Source: Phoebastria nigripes
Lineage: Eukaryota > Chordata > Aves > Procellariiformes > Diomedeidae
Direction: 5' to 3'
Assembly: GCA_035582835.1 (NCBI GenBank)
Contig: JAYKAV010000411.1
Span: 490,331 to 554,330, forward strand
DNA length: 64,000 bases
Notes under the pieces: model-generated
What the model was told of the DNA's origin: nothing
What the model saw: the letters and a program-made list of their open reading frames with translations, nothing else
The model's database searches: none
Shown here: one piece after another, positions 50,461 to 61,659 of the stretch
How positions within the stretch are numbered: the stretch's first letter is position 1
Layout: the number at the start of each line of letters is the position of its first letter
Position numbers and translations under genes: made by a program

Positions 50461-51194
50461 TTAAAAACCTTTGAAGAAAAGAAAACGACTGCCAGAGTCT
50501 ATTTCTCTTGGAATTTCTAAAAAGGTTTCTGAGGAGGAGTCCTTCGTGACAATATAATTAGGCAATGAGACATGACAGCTAGCCATTTCAGGGTTATTAT
50601 TGTATGCCTAAGGTGGCATCGCAGGCATGAGGCTGAAGGGCAAGTGGCTTTAATCACCCATTAAGTGCAATAATCCCTTTGATATGCACTGTCTGGAGAA
50701 ACTTACCAAAAAGGAATTTAGGAACAATATAAAGAGGAACAGACAAACTGGTGAATGCACTAGGCGTGAATATTAGCGTGGTTGTAACATCACTGACAGA
50801 CACTCAAAAAGCTCTACTTGTGTCAAGTTTTCATCGTTAAAGACACCCTGAAGGAATGATTTTTAATAAGAAGCAAAATATTGCAAGGACTTCTTTGGTA
50901 TTTTTGCTTTTTTCCTCCTTAAATGTTTGTCTTATATACTTTAAGCATAGATCATATGGATTTTAAAGTGGATCAGCTCATCTGTGCAGTACAGCTGGAT
51001 AAAAATGCTAATGGCAAACAATGATACAGTGCCTGGCCGTAGCAGGACAGTCCCACCATAAAACCCGTTATTTTCTGATCCACAATCCTAGCTCACTTCG
51101 GTACCTTTGCCTGGCACTCTGCTCTCAAGGGAGGCCGTTCTTCCAAAGGAGAGAGTTCCTTCATACAGCGTGTGAAGATCGGTGGTGTGGTTTC
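50461..51194. other. Unique non-coding DNA, no feature recognised
   Basis: Nothing recognised. Confidence 0.5.
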
Positions 51195-51285
51195 CACATC
51201 TGTTTCAGCTAGCAGAGCTGGGAATTGAACTATAGTCCTCAACGGCGATATGGAGATAAATGCCAAATTGCCGAGCTACTTCATT
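51195..51285 (-). mobile_element. MIR-like SINE fragment (antisense)
   Basis: 'CAGCTAGCAGAGCTGGGAATTGAACTATAGTCCT' corresponds to the antisense MIR block 'CAGCTAGCAAGTGGCAGAGCTGGGATTCGAACCCAGGTCT', followed by a degenerate head. Only this block is clear. Confidence 0.55.
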
Positions 51286-52383
51286 GACCTAGTAAAATAT
51301 TTTGATTGCTTTTAAAGCAAGGGCATAAACCACGGTTATTTTAATATGAAATGGTTTATGGAAAGATATAATTTTTCAAAAAAACATATTTGTGTGAATT
51401 TTTTAAATGCAAAGTTTTGTGCTAATATGCCACTAAGTGCAGAAATCCAGTGCCAACATAAATGTTGGTAACACATTCGTCATATTTACAGGTCTGAAAA
51501 TGGTAGCTTTTCCATGGCCTCCTTTATGTATATTAATACATTAAAATAATGATCAAAATGTAAATATGAGAGATAAAAATATTTGCTATGACTCAAAATA
51601 CAATTGCTCTATGCTGTATAGAAAATAGTATTTTGCTGAATTGGCCCTTATCTGAACTTAGGTGATGTTTGTGTATTTTGTGCTGTATACAAAACGCTTT
51701 GCCCTTTATTTGAAGCCTGCTTTGACTGTGTCATTACCATGCTCCAATTTCCATTTGGACAATCAAGGTTGTCCTGTCAGTCCNTTTGAGGACACATGGG
51801 CTGAACAATGAAAATCTTCCTGGTGTGGGTGCATGGGGGGTTGTGGGGATTTTGTTTCATTAAAGAAGAGGGATAAAAAATGCAATCCTGAAAACGAAAA
51901 TTGATGAGAATTGGACCTTGTGTTTTGTTTTGCCTTTCAAGAAAATTTATGGAAATGCAGTGCAGCAGGGCTGTTGTCACTGGTTCCCTTCAAAGTTGAA
52001 AATTCTTAGTACTAAGCAGAAAATATATTCTTTAAATAATATTTGAAAAATGAGACTTTAAAAAAAAATTAACAAAATTCCCTCCAAAGAAAGGGTTAAA
52101 AAGAAACCCGCTAAAGTTTCCCTAGGGACAGGATAGTCCAGTTTTGAAAAAAGTCATTGTTATGCTAGTAATAGGATATGCCTTAAGCTTGTTCTTAAGT
52201 CTTATTTTCTTTACTGCAGGTTGAGAAAGTTTCTCTCCATCGCGTTCCATGCAGTTGTTCTGGAAAGGAATGGCAAAGCTGTGCAAGGCTTCGCAATGAA
52301 AAAAACTTCTTCCTGTAAAGGCAAGACCCTGCCAAAATAAATAGGGACTGCAGCAAATGGTACAGATGGACATTTCTTTTAAG
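51286..52383. other. Unique non-coding DNA, no feature recognised
   Basis: AT-rich; ambiguous base at 51784; nothing recognised. Confidence 0.5.
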
Positions 52384-52450
52384 TGTGTGTGTATGTATTA
52401 TACATAATATGAATATACATATATAGTATCTGTGTGTGTGTGTGTGTTTA
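52384..52450. repeat. (TG)n/(TA)n microsatellite
   Basis: TGTGTGTGTATG, TA-rich middle, then (TG)n at 52430-52448. The overlapping minus-strand frame encodes only the repeat. Confidence 0.9.
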
Positions 52451-53340
52451 TATGAATTTGCATACGTATCAATATTTTCAAAAATATACATTCTGGAGCC
52501 TATATAATCAATGCAAGCTTTCCTGGAAACTGGGCTCTTAGCACAGCCCAGCCCGCCCACAAGTTCGTCTGGTAGAATCCTGAGATGAAGATTAACGTGC
52601 TGGGATACAAAAGCTAATTTCTTAATAACGATAAAGTTACCGAAAGCAATGCAAGCTATTGATGCCTGAAACAGCCAGATGAAAATGGCATGGTCTAGTG
52701 ATTAGAAGGTTTTAGTAGGAAATAATGCTTTTCTTGTCACTGGGCTGCGTTGGCAGAATGAGTGCAGCAGCTGGAACGCATATGCAGAGTGTTTACTGGA
52801 GCAACTCTTACGCTTTCAGACAGAAGGAAATCCTGTGCAGGATTGGAAAGCACAGAGAGCTGTCACCAGGGAATAGGCTGTCTGTGTGTCTCCGTGAAAT
52901 AAAAGCTGTGCGGACCACAGACCCTGCAGTGGGCACTTCCTGCCCCCTTTGCTGCAGCAGTTCAAGATTGCTTTTTCTTTCTGCCTTTTTTTTTTTTTTT
53001 TTATTTTTCTGGAAGATATCAAATCTACTGGTATTATCAACAGAAATGCTGATGAAGCTCAGGATTTACTTTGTATCAAACTTCAAACATCTGATTAGGG
53101 GTGGGTTTTTTTGTTGTTGGTTTTTGGGTTTTTGTTTGGCAAAAGGAGAACCTGGAAATTTTGCCATCTCTCAGGTCGCATAGATTGATCTTTCTAGGCT
53201 AATAAGATATCTGATATTACTTGAGGTGGTTTTTTTGGTTTGGTTTGTTTTTTTCCCCCAAAGCTGTGTAGGTTTCTAACTACTGTGAATGCATTTAAAA
53301 CGGTAGCAAATCCCGGCAACTAAAAGCTGCTAACACAGGG
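52451..53340. other. Non-coding DNA with T-rich and GT-rich tracts
   Basis: A T-rich run at 52986-53007 and GT-rich tracts at 53100-53140 and 53225-53260. The 152-codon frame 52725-53183 runs through the poly-T (poly-Phe) and is not credible as a gene. Confidence 0.5.
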
Positions 53341-53660
53341 AGCGTTTTATTGTTTGCTGATGTTACAGCGATGACCAGTATTTGCTAATGAATAAGAAAA
53401 CACATTCATTATCCAAATAAGTTTAAAAATCTTAAATTAATGATGTGTTTATGTGACAGATTTGTGGGAGGGATTTCAAATATAATCACCATCAATCTGG
53501 CTACAGCCAAAATAAATTTTATGAAAAGTAAAACAAACTGTTGCACAGACAAAGTAGGCCTTCGGGGGCTTGTGCAATAATCTGTGTTTTCTTATTTAGC
53601 TGTGTATAATATTTCTGTTCATTTCTTGTCCAGATAGAATCTCAGTATATATAACATTGC
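53341..53660. promoter_or_regulatory. Candidate conserved non-coding block
   Basis: An AT-rich, repeat-free block with several homeodomain-type cores (TAATGA, AATTAATGATG, TTATTTAGC) and no open frame. Its composition is that of developmental conserved non-coding elements, but this is an impression only; conservation cannot be seen from one genome. Confidence 0.25.
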
Positions 53661-54892
53661 TGTTAAAGCCAAGAAGAGTCAACATATGCCACTACCCAAA
53701 GGGGGGGAAGAAAGAAATGCATACTTAAAAATTTTGTTTCAAATAAACAAGCCGTGCCCAGGTAACCATGTCAGGCATGGTGCAATTGTAAAGGTGAGCA
53801 TTAAACATAAAAGCTTAAATTCCAGGATGGTGACTTTTCACAGAAATATGTGACTATGTTGGGGGGTATGTTCTGGAAACCCCAGATGCTGCTGTCACTA
53901 CTAATAAAACTGTTACAAGGTTCAAACTTTTGGTGAAGTTCCTGCATATGTTCTTTCCTTTACTGAACGGAAATGACAAATTTAATCAGATGAAAAAGGA
54001 GAGGTGGGGCCCCAGTTTCAGAAGCACATAAGCAGCGCTTACGCAGGAGCAAAGTGCTCTGTAGCCCCAGTCAGCACCATCGGCTCTGGCCCGGGCTCGG
54101 TGGCATGCGATGGATGGGGGAAGCCGTGCTGATGTTTGGGTGACAGTGAACTAGGTTGGAAATTCTTCATTGGGCTGAGGCGCTGAAGGCTACTGAGCAC
54201 AGCAACTGACTCCCAGCCGACCGGCTCCATTGATCAGTATCATTGAGGAGGAAAGGCTTAAATTCCTACTTGCACGTTTCAGTAAAAATGCATCTGTAAT
54301 TTTTGATTGTTTTCTTGACACTGTTCTGCAAATATGTTTTAAGGAGATTTTTGCCTGAGAAAGAAAGGACTTTTGGGTTGAGCTGAAGGCTTGTCACAAT
54401 CTTTCATTCACAAATTCAAATGCATTACATACAGCTGCCAAAAAAATCTGTCTTTGCATTGTTGTCCGGCTTCCCTGTTCTCGTTATTGGTTTCCAGTTA
54501 GTGTAATGGGAGTATGTGGCTGTCATTCAAACAGATGAAAATCTTTGGCATTGAAAATATATCAAGGGGTGCCTGTTTTTTAAAGGAAATATACCCCTTC
54601 CTACTATTGCATGGTTTCTTGATCAGATAAAACCCATCTTGTGCTAACGTTTAAATTAAATGCACTGCATTCTGACCCAACAATAACAAAATCAAACCCA
54701 CTCATTGCCAAGTATCATAAGCTCTTAAAATACATTCAGACAGTGCGATGATATTAATAGGGAAGCAGATATCAGGTTTCGGCCGACAAAGCAAACCACA
54801 CGGTGGAACATGAGAAGTACTGTGCTTACTGACTTCAGAATAAAATGGAAGACAGAAGCCCTATCAAAAATTATACTAATAATCTAATACTG
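53661..54892. other. Unique non-coding DNA, no feature recognised
   Basis: A G-run at 53700-53708; a GC-richer patch at 54030-54230 with no recognisable coding content. Confidence 0.5.
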
Positions 54893-55000
54893 TACATTTA
54901 TATGGAGACTTGGCCTGGAACATCTCAAAGATGCTTCANAGAGAGACATTTTTATCTTATCTCTACATCTAGGTGGCTGAGGTAAAGAGGTTAAGCAATT
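54893..55000 (-). mobile_element. MIR-like SINE 3' fragment (antisense)
   Basis: 'CATTTATATGGAGACTTGGCCTGGA' then 'CATCTCAAAGATGCTTC', and after a gap 'GGCTGAGGTAAAGAGGTTAAG', equivalent to antisense 'ATCTCAAAGCGCTTTACAA' and 'ACTGAGGCACAGAGAGGTTAAG'. Ambiguous base at 54940. Confidence 0.5.
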
Positions 55001-55644
55001 TGGACTCAGATTTCAGAAAAAGCATTTTCCAAGGTGTGTCTCAGCAAAGGCTCTTTAAGCAACTGGGTTGTATTGCAGCAAAAAGATACAACATTAGACC
55101 AGGAAATCGCCAAACTCTGCCAGAATTTGGTAAGACGCAGGGCAAAGCTTCACTGTGTGCTTGTCCTGTTCTTAAACTCTCCTGTTAAGCATCTCTACTA
55201 GCTACATTTAAGGGTATGAGGGGGTACTGGGACGGACTTCTGGTCTTATTTACTGTGGCTGCTGGTGGCAGAGTTGAGAATAAAACTTGGCTGCACTTTT
55301 TTGAAGTCTGTAGTTATCATCGATAAACATGCATCCACGATACATAATCTGTTGACATATTGATAATTAAGTTTTTAAAAAGCTAGTGAGAAATGTTGTT
55401 CAGACATTATAATATGATTGATAGGAAGGCTCAATTTCCTGGCTTACATGTTGTTGTCCTCATATATCTAGATCATACCTNCTCTGAGAGGGAAGATTAT
55501 TGAGTTCTATAATGTTTTAACCAAAAGAGTGGACTATGAAAACAAACTCATTCCAGCTCTGGTAGCTGCCTGGTGATTTCTGACAACACAGCTGCAGCTG
55601 CATCAGCAGTTTCCCTGGCCATACCTATCATCTTGGAGGGTGTT
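55001..55644. other. Unique non-coding DNA, no feature recognised
   Basis: Nothing recognised; ambiguous base at 55481. Confidence 0.5.
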
Positions 55645-56380
55645 CTGCACCGGAGGGAGTGCACGGTTCTTTCTGGATCTCAGTAAGAAAGACACGGCTA
55701 CAAATAAGACAATGAAATTGGTTTAATAATAAGATAGAAATAGGAAGAGAAATATAGATAGNGAGTTAATCTTACGTCCCTTCGGATGCCGGGAACCCTG
55801 CTTCTGTGCTGCATTGGACGGACCCTGGGTAGACAACCATGGCACACTGTGCACAATTCCCCTGCGTGGAGAGGCTCCGTCTCCCTCCCATACCGTGGTG
55901 CCTTTTATTCAGCGTAACAAACAAAAAACCGTATTGCCTGTCTTGACAGGTAGGAGTGTTATCTTTTTCTCTGTCCACCAGCGCGTATCCAGCTGCATGT
56001 ATCCAGGAACGATATGCAGGAACAGTACATGTTCAGGTTGGTCCAGCATGTCCTCTGGCATTGCCACATACATTGTCACAGCAGTCACTCCTGCCAGCGT
56101 AAGGGTTACTAGGTCTAATACATCTGGCATGGCTTGCCCAAGATCACTAACTCCCCAAAGGCAGTATCTTCTGCAAGGCTCCCAATACAGAAGGAAACTT
56201 CCTGACTATAGAACTGTAAAGCTGTAAGTTTTCTCACTGATACAGCAGGCTTTGCTTTTTTTTGCCCAATGATGATCATAGTCATTTGCATGCTCATCTT
56301 CATTTGCATGGGGAATACACAGGGGCTGATTAAGTGAAGATCCCTTGGGTCAGGATAAATCAAATGAAGCACAGTTTTCC
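55645..56380 (-). mobile_element. Probable endogenous retrovirus LTR (antisense)
   Basis: Read on the minus strand there is a TATA-like GAATAAAAGG (55910-55901), about 180 bases later ATTAAA (55727-55722), then a GT-rich TTTCATTGTCTTATTTGTAG stretch and a GTGTCTTTC...GAGATCC segment ending near a terminal TGCA (plus-strand TGCACC at 55645). That order is the U3-R-U5 layout of an LTR. The upstream part (to about 56380) includes two octamer motifs and a 73-codon minus frame (55909-56130) with no recognised match, which may be U3 or flanking sequence. No internal retroviral gene is seen. Ambiguous base at 55762. The 5' boundary is a guess. Confidence 0.5.
56284..56309. promoter_or_regulatory. 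Two octamer (ATTTGCAT) motifs
   Basis: Perfect ATTTGCAT at 56284-56291 and 56302-56309, start-to-start 18 bases. This is the POU/OCT factor octamer in its antisense spelling, and it lies upstream of the promoter-like part of the minus-strand LTR. Confidence 0.6.
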
Positions 56381-57642
56381 ATATGAGTTGTCTGTGAGAT
56401 AAAGATTAACATTTTTTATCCTGGGCAGAATTTGTTCTTCTTTTCTTTTTAATGAACCTGTTAAAATACCAGACCTCAGCACATGGCCAGAGAGCCTTCT
56501 AATGGAAGGCAAACCAGTCTTGACTTCTGTGTTAAATTTGCAAGGTTATGCAATCATATGTATTATGGACAGAATTGTCTGCTTCCTGCAGTCTTTGTTG
56601 TAGGCTTATTGATAATAATTATTTTATAATCTAACTTATAAAAGCTTGAGTATTGGTACATTCACTGTAATTGCATGTTCATGATAGGTCTTGGACCAAA
56701 CTCATGGAAATAATTGAAGAATCACAGACAGCTTAAATACTAAGGAATTGTTGGTTCAGCTTTGGTAATGTGAAGGACATTGGTAAAGAGAGCAAGATAA
56801 TTTGTATACTAGTTAAAGCCATCCAGCACAGGAGGTTCATTCATTACTGAGTGAAAGAATAAGAGTTAAGGAATTCTTTGTGCAGAAGCCAAAATCTTTC
56901 TCAAAGAATTTAAGCTCATTTAGCTGATGTCTTCCATGGGTTATCAAAATGTTGTCTTCAACTGTTTTGATGAACAACTACAAAAGAGATGTTCCTGGGA
57001 GTATCTAGGATCCAGTCAAGACTATAAAATCTGGATGCCCAAATATTTATCATAGAAACAGACTCTAGAACAAATTTCACTCTTGGTATCACTGTGGACC
57101 TGTGACCCCATAAAGGAAATAGAAAACTTTGTAGGAAATTTGTCCTTGTGCCCTGTTTGAATTCTTTCTGTTAATGGGCTTAAGTGCTGCTGCTATTATG
57201 TAAACAGGAATTAAAACACAGGTTGTATAAATATGTTGCATTTGAAAAATTGAGTGAATTTGGTTCACTGTCAGTGATTAAATGGCCTCACTGCTTGATA
57301 TTCACCAACTGTGCACAGAACCAGACAAGGGTTTGCTTCTGAGCTATAACAAGTTGAAGTGTATAATATTATTCTGATAGTGCAGAAATTCAATATTTGT
57401 GTACATTTTCTTTTTGCAACGGGGTAGAATACAGTGGGAACTGCTGATGGGATGTGACCCCATGTCACATCATCTCTGCCTCTAACCAGAGCTATCTCCA
57501 CAACAGCCTACTGTACCACAGAGGCAAAGCAGTAAGTCTGACGTGGTGGGCTGATGTTCTGGACAAGAGAGTTTTATGCACACAGATTATGTGGGCTTCA
57601 TCTGATTGACAGTCTTTGCACACGCTAGCGAGTAATTTGTGG
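56381..57642. other. Unique non-coding DNA, no feature recognised
   Basis: AT-rich, nothing recognised. Confidence 0.5.
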
Positions 57643-57669
57643 CAATCCTGAGCTTTGCCCTCAGGATTG
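57643..57669. repeat. Perfect 10-bp hairpin
   Basis: CAATCCTGAG, 7-base loop CTTTGCC, CTCAGGATTG. The outer sequences ATTGACAGTCTTTGCACACG (upstream) and ATTGTCAATCTTTGG (downstream) also resemble each other as a direct repeat. No U-tract follows and this is a eukaryote, so it is not a terminator. Confidence 0.85.
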
Positions 57670-58796
57670 TCAATCTTTGGCTAGTGTAAAGCAGTGTCCT
57701 TGCCATTTGCTATCTGTCACTGGTTAAAATTTCCTAAGTGTTAACATGCTTGCATTTCAGTATGTCTGCCTAGGGAGATGCAAACAGAAGTGCCAACTTC
57801 TATGTCAAATCCCTTATTCTTCTGTGCATCCTTTATCGGTGAAAGGTTGTTCTCAAGAATAAAAGATAACTGTTTCCAACATGTTTACTTTTGCAAGCAA
57901 TGCTTCTTCAGCATCCTCTTTTTTGATTTAACCATGGGGGGATTCCTCTGCCTGTTGGTGCTCCCTGTGGCTCAATTAACTTTGGAAGAACCTGTGCGTC
58001 AGTACCAAAACCACGTTGGGCATATTGGGTTATGCCAAGATATCCAGGTTCCGCCATAGTACTGATGCTGTCTCCACCAAGAGGCCTGTGTACCCACAGT
58101 TTTTTCAGCATGTTTCAGCCCACCTGATTGCCTGAGGAGTTCATTGAGACACTGTCTTGGACTTGCACGAGATGAGGGTTTTTTTCTTTAGCTCCTCCCT
58201 GTCTTGTCCAGTCTGGTTAATCCTTAGTTTATGAATAGGTTTTTGCTGAATTTATCATTATTTCTTTTTCTGATATGCAAATGGTGGGGTTTAGTAGCTT
58301 TTTCCCATAAGCTGACCAAAGCCTTGATGCTGGTTGAGTATTTTTTAAGGCAGGTCATTTGGATGCTCTAAAGACTTGCGAGAAGGGAATGGGACCTCAT
58401 AATTTATAGATTATTATGGCTGGCTATAGCCCAAGTTAATAAAATTCAAGACAGGTCAACCTGAGGTCTCTAGAAAAATAGTTTGCAAGTAGATCGACAA
58501 CTGAGGAACCTGTCTGAACCCGAACATAAGAACTGTAAATGAATGAAGTAGGTGTTTGAAGTTCAAGCTCCAGGAAAACAAAACAAAAATAACCCACTCC
58601 CCAAATCCTTTCTGATGGGGGAGAAGACACTGGTGACTCAATGAGAACACAAATTTGCATTTTTTAAAATTACATAAATGGTATTTTCACAAAAACAAAA
58701 CCAAGTAGTATCATGATCAACGCTGTATTTGAAAAATCTCTAGGGTATACAAATTCATTGCTTAACTACGTGGTGACCATAACAATTGGTGCATTC
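57670..58796. other. Unique non-coding DNA, no feature recognised
   Basis: Frames at 57778-58059 and 58436-58660 show no known motif. Confidence 0.5.
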
Positions 58797-58868
58797 ACCT
58801 TCAAAGCACTGTATAAACTTCAGCTAATATCCCTCATTCCTATGCTTTTTTCACAGCTATCCTGTGAG
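58797..58868 (-). mobile_element. Possible MIR-like 3' fragment (antisense)
   Basis: 'CCTTCAAAGCACTGTATAAACTTCAGCTAATATCCCTCA' and 'ACAGCTATCCTGTGAG' parallel the antisense SINE text 'TCTCAAAGCGCTTTACAAACATTAACTAATTAATCCTCACAACACCCCTGTGAG'. Short and diverged. Confidence 0.4.
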
Positions 58869-60056
58869 TTAAAAGAAAGCATGTACCTTCTCAAAGGAGT
58901 TTTTGTGTTGATACATGCTTTTATTGAGAAGAGGCCACCTTTGGAGGATCCATCACAGTGGAAGACTCTGCCTGAAGGAAATCCAGTGTCTTTTCTGGAT
59001 CATAATCAGTGGTCTTCTTTCTCAAACAGCCACAAGGTTGAGAAAAGAAAATAGGAATAGGAATACACAGCACTAATTAACTGGTGAGGGAGGCACTTGT
59101 TCAATATTTGATTTTGTTGAACTGAGATACAGGTTAAAAACTACTGAACTTTTACATGCTTACTTTGGAATAATCATAAATTTTTAATCATGCCTAATAA
59201 ATAAGGAGAAAAATTTGTAAGGGAAGCTGTAAATCAGGATCTAAATAGAAAATAATTTTATGCAGTGAATGATACACTAATCAATATGAAGTTACAATTT
59301 TGCTACTAGAATTAACGAGCTCTGCCTTTTCTTCTTAGTACATATTTAAGGCCTGCCAAAGAGTTAAATGGCAAAAGTAATTTAATTTAATTTTTATCAG
59401 CTCAGTTACTTCTTTTTTAGCCATTTACAAGATTCAGCTTATTTTGGTGGAAATATCAGTAGTCCTTTCATTAATTTTGTAAGAAAAAAATTGCAGAACA
59501 TTTGTTCATAGGCATGATTTTTGATGTATGGTTCCAGATGTGAGTAAGGAAGCTGTATTGTATGTTCTGAGGTTTTCCTATTGAGCATTTCTGAAATTTC
59601 AGAAATGAACGCTGAGTAGGTCTAAAAGATACAGTATGGGGTGCATGAGAGATGTTTTTGACACAATAGGGTCAGAGAAGTTAAAGACACGTTCTTTGTT
59701 GGCAATTTTGGCAGAAATACTAAAACACAATGTGGGAACTGCAAACCTTATGACATTCGGTAAAATGTGAAAGGCTTCATGTCTGTAATATATGACTTGA
59801 TGTCATGTATATGAGTTGGTAGCTTTTGCACGATATATAATGAATCTCACTTTTTTGTCTGAAGTTTGAAAAGATTTTCCCAGTGTAAATAACTCATACT
59901 TGAAGTGCAGTGTGAATTTAAAACCCCCTATTGTCCAAGTGTAAAAAAAGTTCATTTCATGATGTTGCAAATAATTCATTCTGTATTCTTAGCCTAATGG
60001 CTCTTTGTAAAAATGTAAACCATTTTGAGAAACCTTTGGTATCCAAATGAAGGATG
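58869..60056. other. Unique AT-rich non-coding DNA
   Basis: Nothing recognised. TTAATTTAATTTAATTTTT at 59380-59397 is a short AT repeat. Confidence 0.5.
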
Positions 60057-60235
60057 TATAAAGAGAGGTATGTATAAAAGCAGGGAACCAATTACCCAGC
60101 TGTGTCACTGGAACTTGAAGTTCAGTTATAGTTCCCCATTACTTTGCTGGGTCTTTTATTTGCTGCTCTTGTGTGGGCTGCAATAAATATAACAAAACTA
60201 GACCTTTCTGTTTTTGTTAGCTGAGCTCCCTCGGC
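60057..60235 (+). promoter_or_regulatory. LTR-like or promoter-like unit
   Basis: TATAAAG (60057-60063) and TATAAAAG (60073-60080), then about 100 bases later AATAAA (60182-60187) followed by a GT-rich CTTTCTGTTTTTGTTAG stretch. A TATA box and a polyadenylation signal this close are typical of retroviral LTRs (short R). No TG...CA ends or target duplication could be fixed. It could be an unrecognised LTR or coincidence. Confidence 0.35.
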
Positions 60236-60609
60236 TTCCACTGTTGAATGAGAGGCAGCACCGACACTTCAGAACCATTTCAGAAAAAGGTCTGTAAACC
60301 TTTTCTTTGTAATTGTGTTCATATTGTATTCAACTGTATTTGCCCTTAGGGGAGTGGGAAGCTCCAATACACTGAGTCCATTGTACTTGAGATGCCCATT
60401 TGACTGGGAGAGGAACTGTCTGCATGGCAGTAGGGAAGGAACCTAAACAGACAGGACAATGGAGGCACCTAAAACCAGCTGTACTGGATCTGGCCAAAGC
60501 CTTATGTTCTGAATATGCAAATCCAGAGATAATTCACCTCTGATATATACTCTAGTGCCGTTGTAGAAATGATACAGCAAAGCTTAATCTGAAACCTTGT
60601 CAGAGGAGA
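60236..60609. other. Unique non-coding DNA, no feature recognised
   Basis: Nothing recognised. Confidence 0.5.
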
Positions 60610-61024
60610 GGTGATTAATGCCACAAAGATGATTGGGGCACCTGACACATGAGGAGAAGCTGAGGGAGCTGGGACTGTTCAGCCTGGAGAAGGCTCAGGG
60701 GGTCTTATCAATGTATGGGGGTAAGTAAAGAAGGTGGAGCCAGACTCTTCTCAGGAGTGCTTGGTGAGGACAAGAAGCAATGGGCACAAGTCGAAACACA
60801 GGAAATTCCTTTTAAACATAAGAAAACACTCTTTTACTGTGATGGCGATTGAACACTGGAACGGGTCACACAGGGAGGTTGCGGAGTCTTCATCCTTGGA
60901 GACATTCAAAACTCAACTGGCCATAGCCCTGAGCAACCTGCTCTACCAGACCCTGTTTTGAGCAGGGGGCTGGACTAGATGATTTCCCAAGGTGCCTTCC
61001 CACCTCAGCAGTGCTGCGATAGTG
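60610..61024 (+). mobile_element. CR1 LINE 3' end (sense, 5'-truncated)
   Basis: Reads through the ORF2 C-terminal region of an avian CR1: 'GAGGAGAAGCTGAGGGAGCTGGGACTGTTCAGCCTGGAGAAG', 'AATTCCTTTTAAACATAAG', 'GATGGCGATTGAACACTGGAAC', 'GAGGTTGCGGAGTCTTCATCC' and the 3' UTR 'GAGCAGGGGGCTGGACTAGATGATTTCC' with 'AGGTGCCTTCCCACCTCA'. A 75-codon frame (60734-60961) preserves parts of the CR1 ORF2 C terminus. The octamer tail is lost. 5' truncation at about 410 bp is typical for CR1. Confidence 0.9.
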
Positions 61025-61659
61025 CAAGTCTATTTTAAAACAAAACTGACCGCACTCACTCACAATTCCAATCTCATACTCACATACTCAGAAGCACCAC
61101 TTTGCATGTGTCCAAATACTCTTGCCAGCATGCAGGCACCAAGACCTGTGTCTGGCCAGGGTTCCTTGAGATGAAAGAGGACAAGGAAATCTGGATATTG
61201 AGTTCTTATCACGTCTCCTGTTATCCTTAGGCTAGCAACTATGTGCTGGCTTTGGACGTCCTGTTGTACCCTTCAGGAGCTGACCATGATGATTGTGATC
61301 TTCTGTCTCTCCATCCTATCTCACCTTTCTGAGTATTTGTCCACTGTCTGACTTACCTGGTGTTTTAAAGCTCCAGCCCTTTATCTCCCTGCCATTATCT
61401 CTCAGCGATGTGAGCCTTTGTCTAGTCTGGGTGGAGACTGTACCTTGTTCTCAAATCTTCCCTGATTTCTCATTCTGGGTGTCCTGGAAAGCTGCACGTA
61501 GATGTGCTGGGAACTTGAGCATCTGCTAATCTGGGTTCCACCAGTGCCTGCAATTCTTATATGCCTTTTTCTGCTCTTCTTTCTGGTGCCTCCGCACCCA
61601 GATATACCATTTTCCATCCATCCAGTCTTAGCATTTCTATTACAAATTTCTACATCCCA
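61025..61659. other. Unique non-coding DNA next to CR1
   Basis: Nothing recognised beyond the tail of the large minus-strand frame (61402-61998) that begins in the neighbouring LINE; that frame is out of register with the LINE reading frame in places and is not a gene. Confidence 0.5.

Noticed and set aside
52725..53183. 152-codon plus-strand frame
   Set aside because: It runs through poly-T and GT-rich low-complexity DNA, giving poly-Phe; no domain and no splice context.
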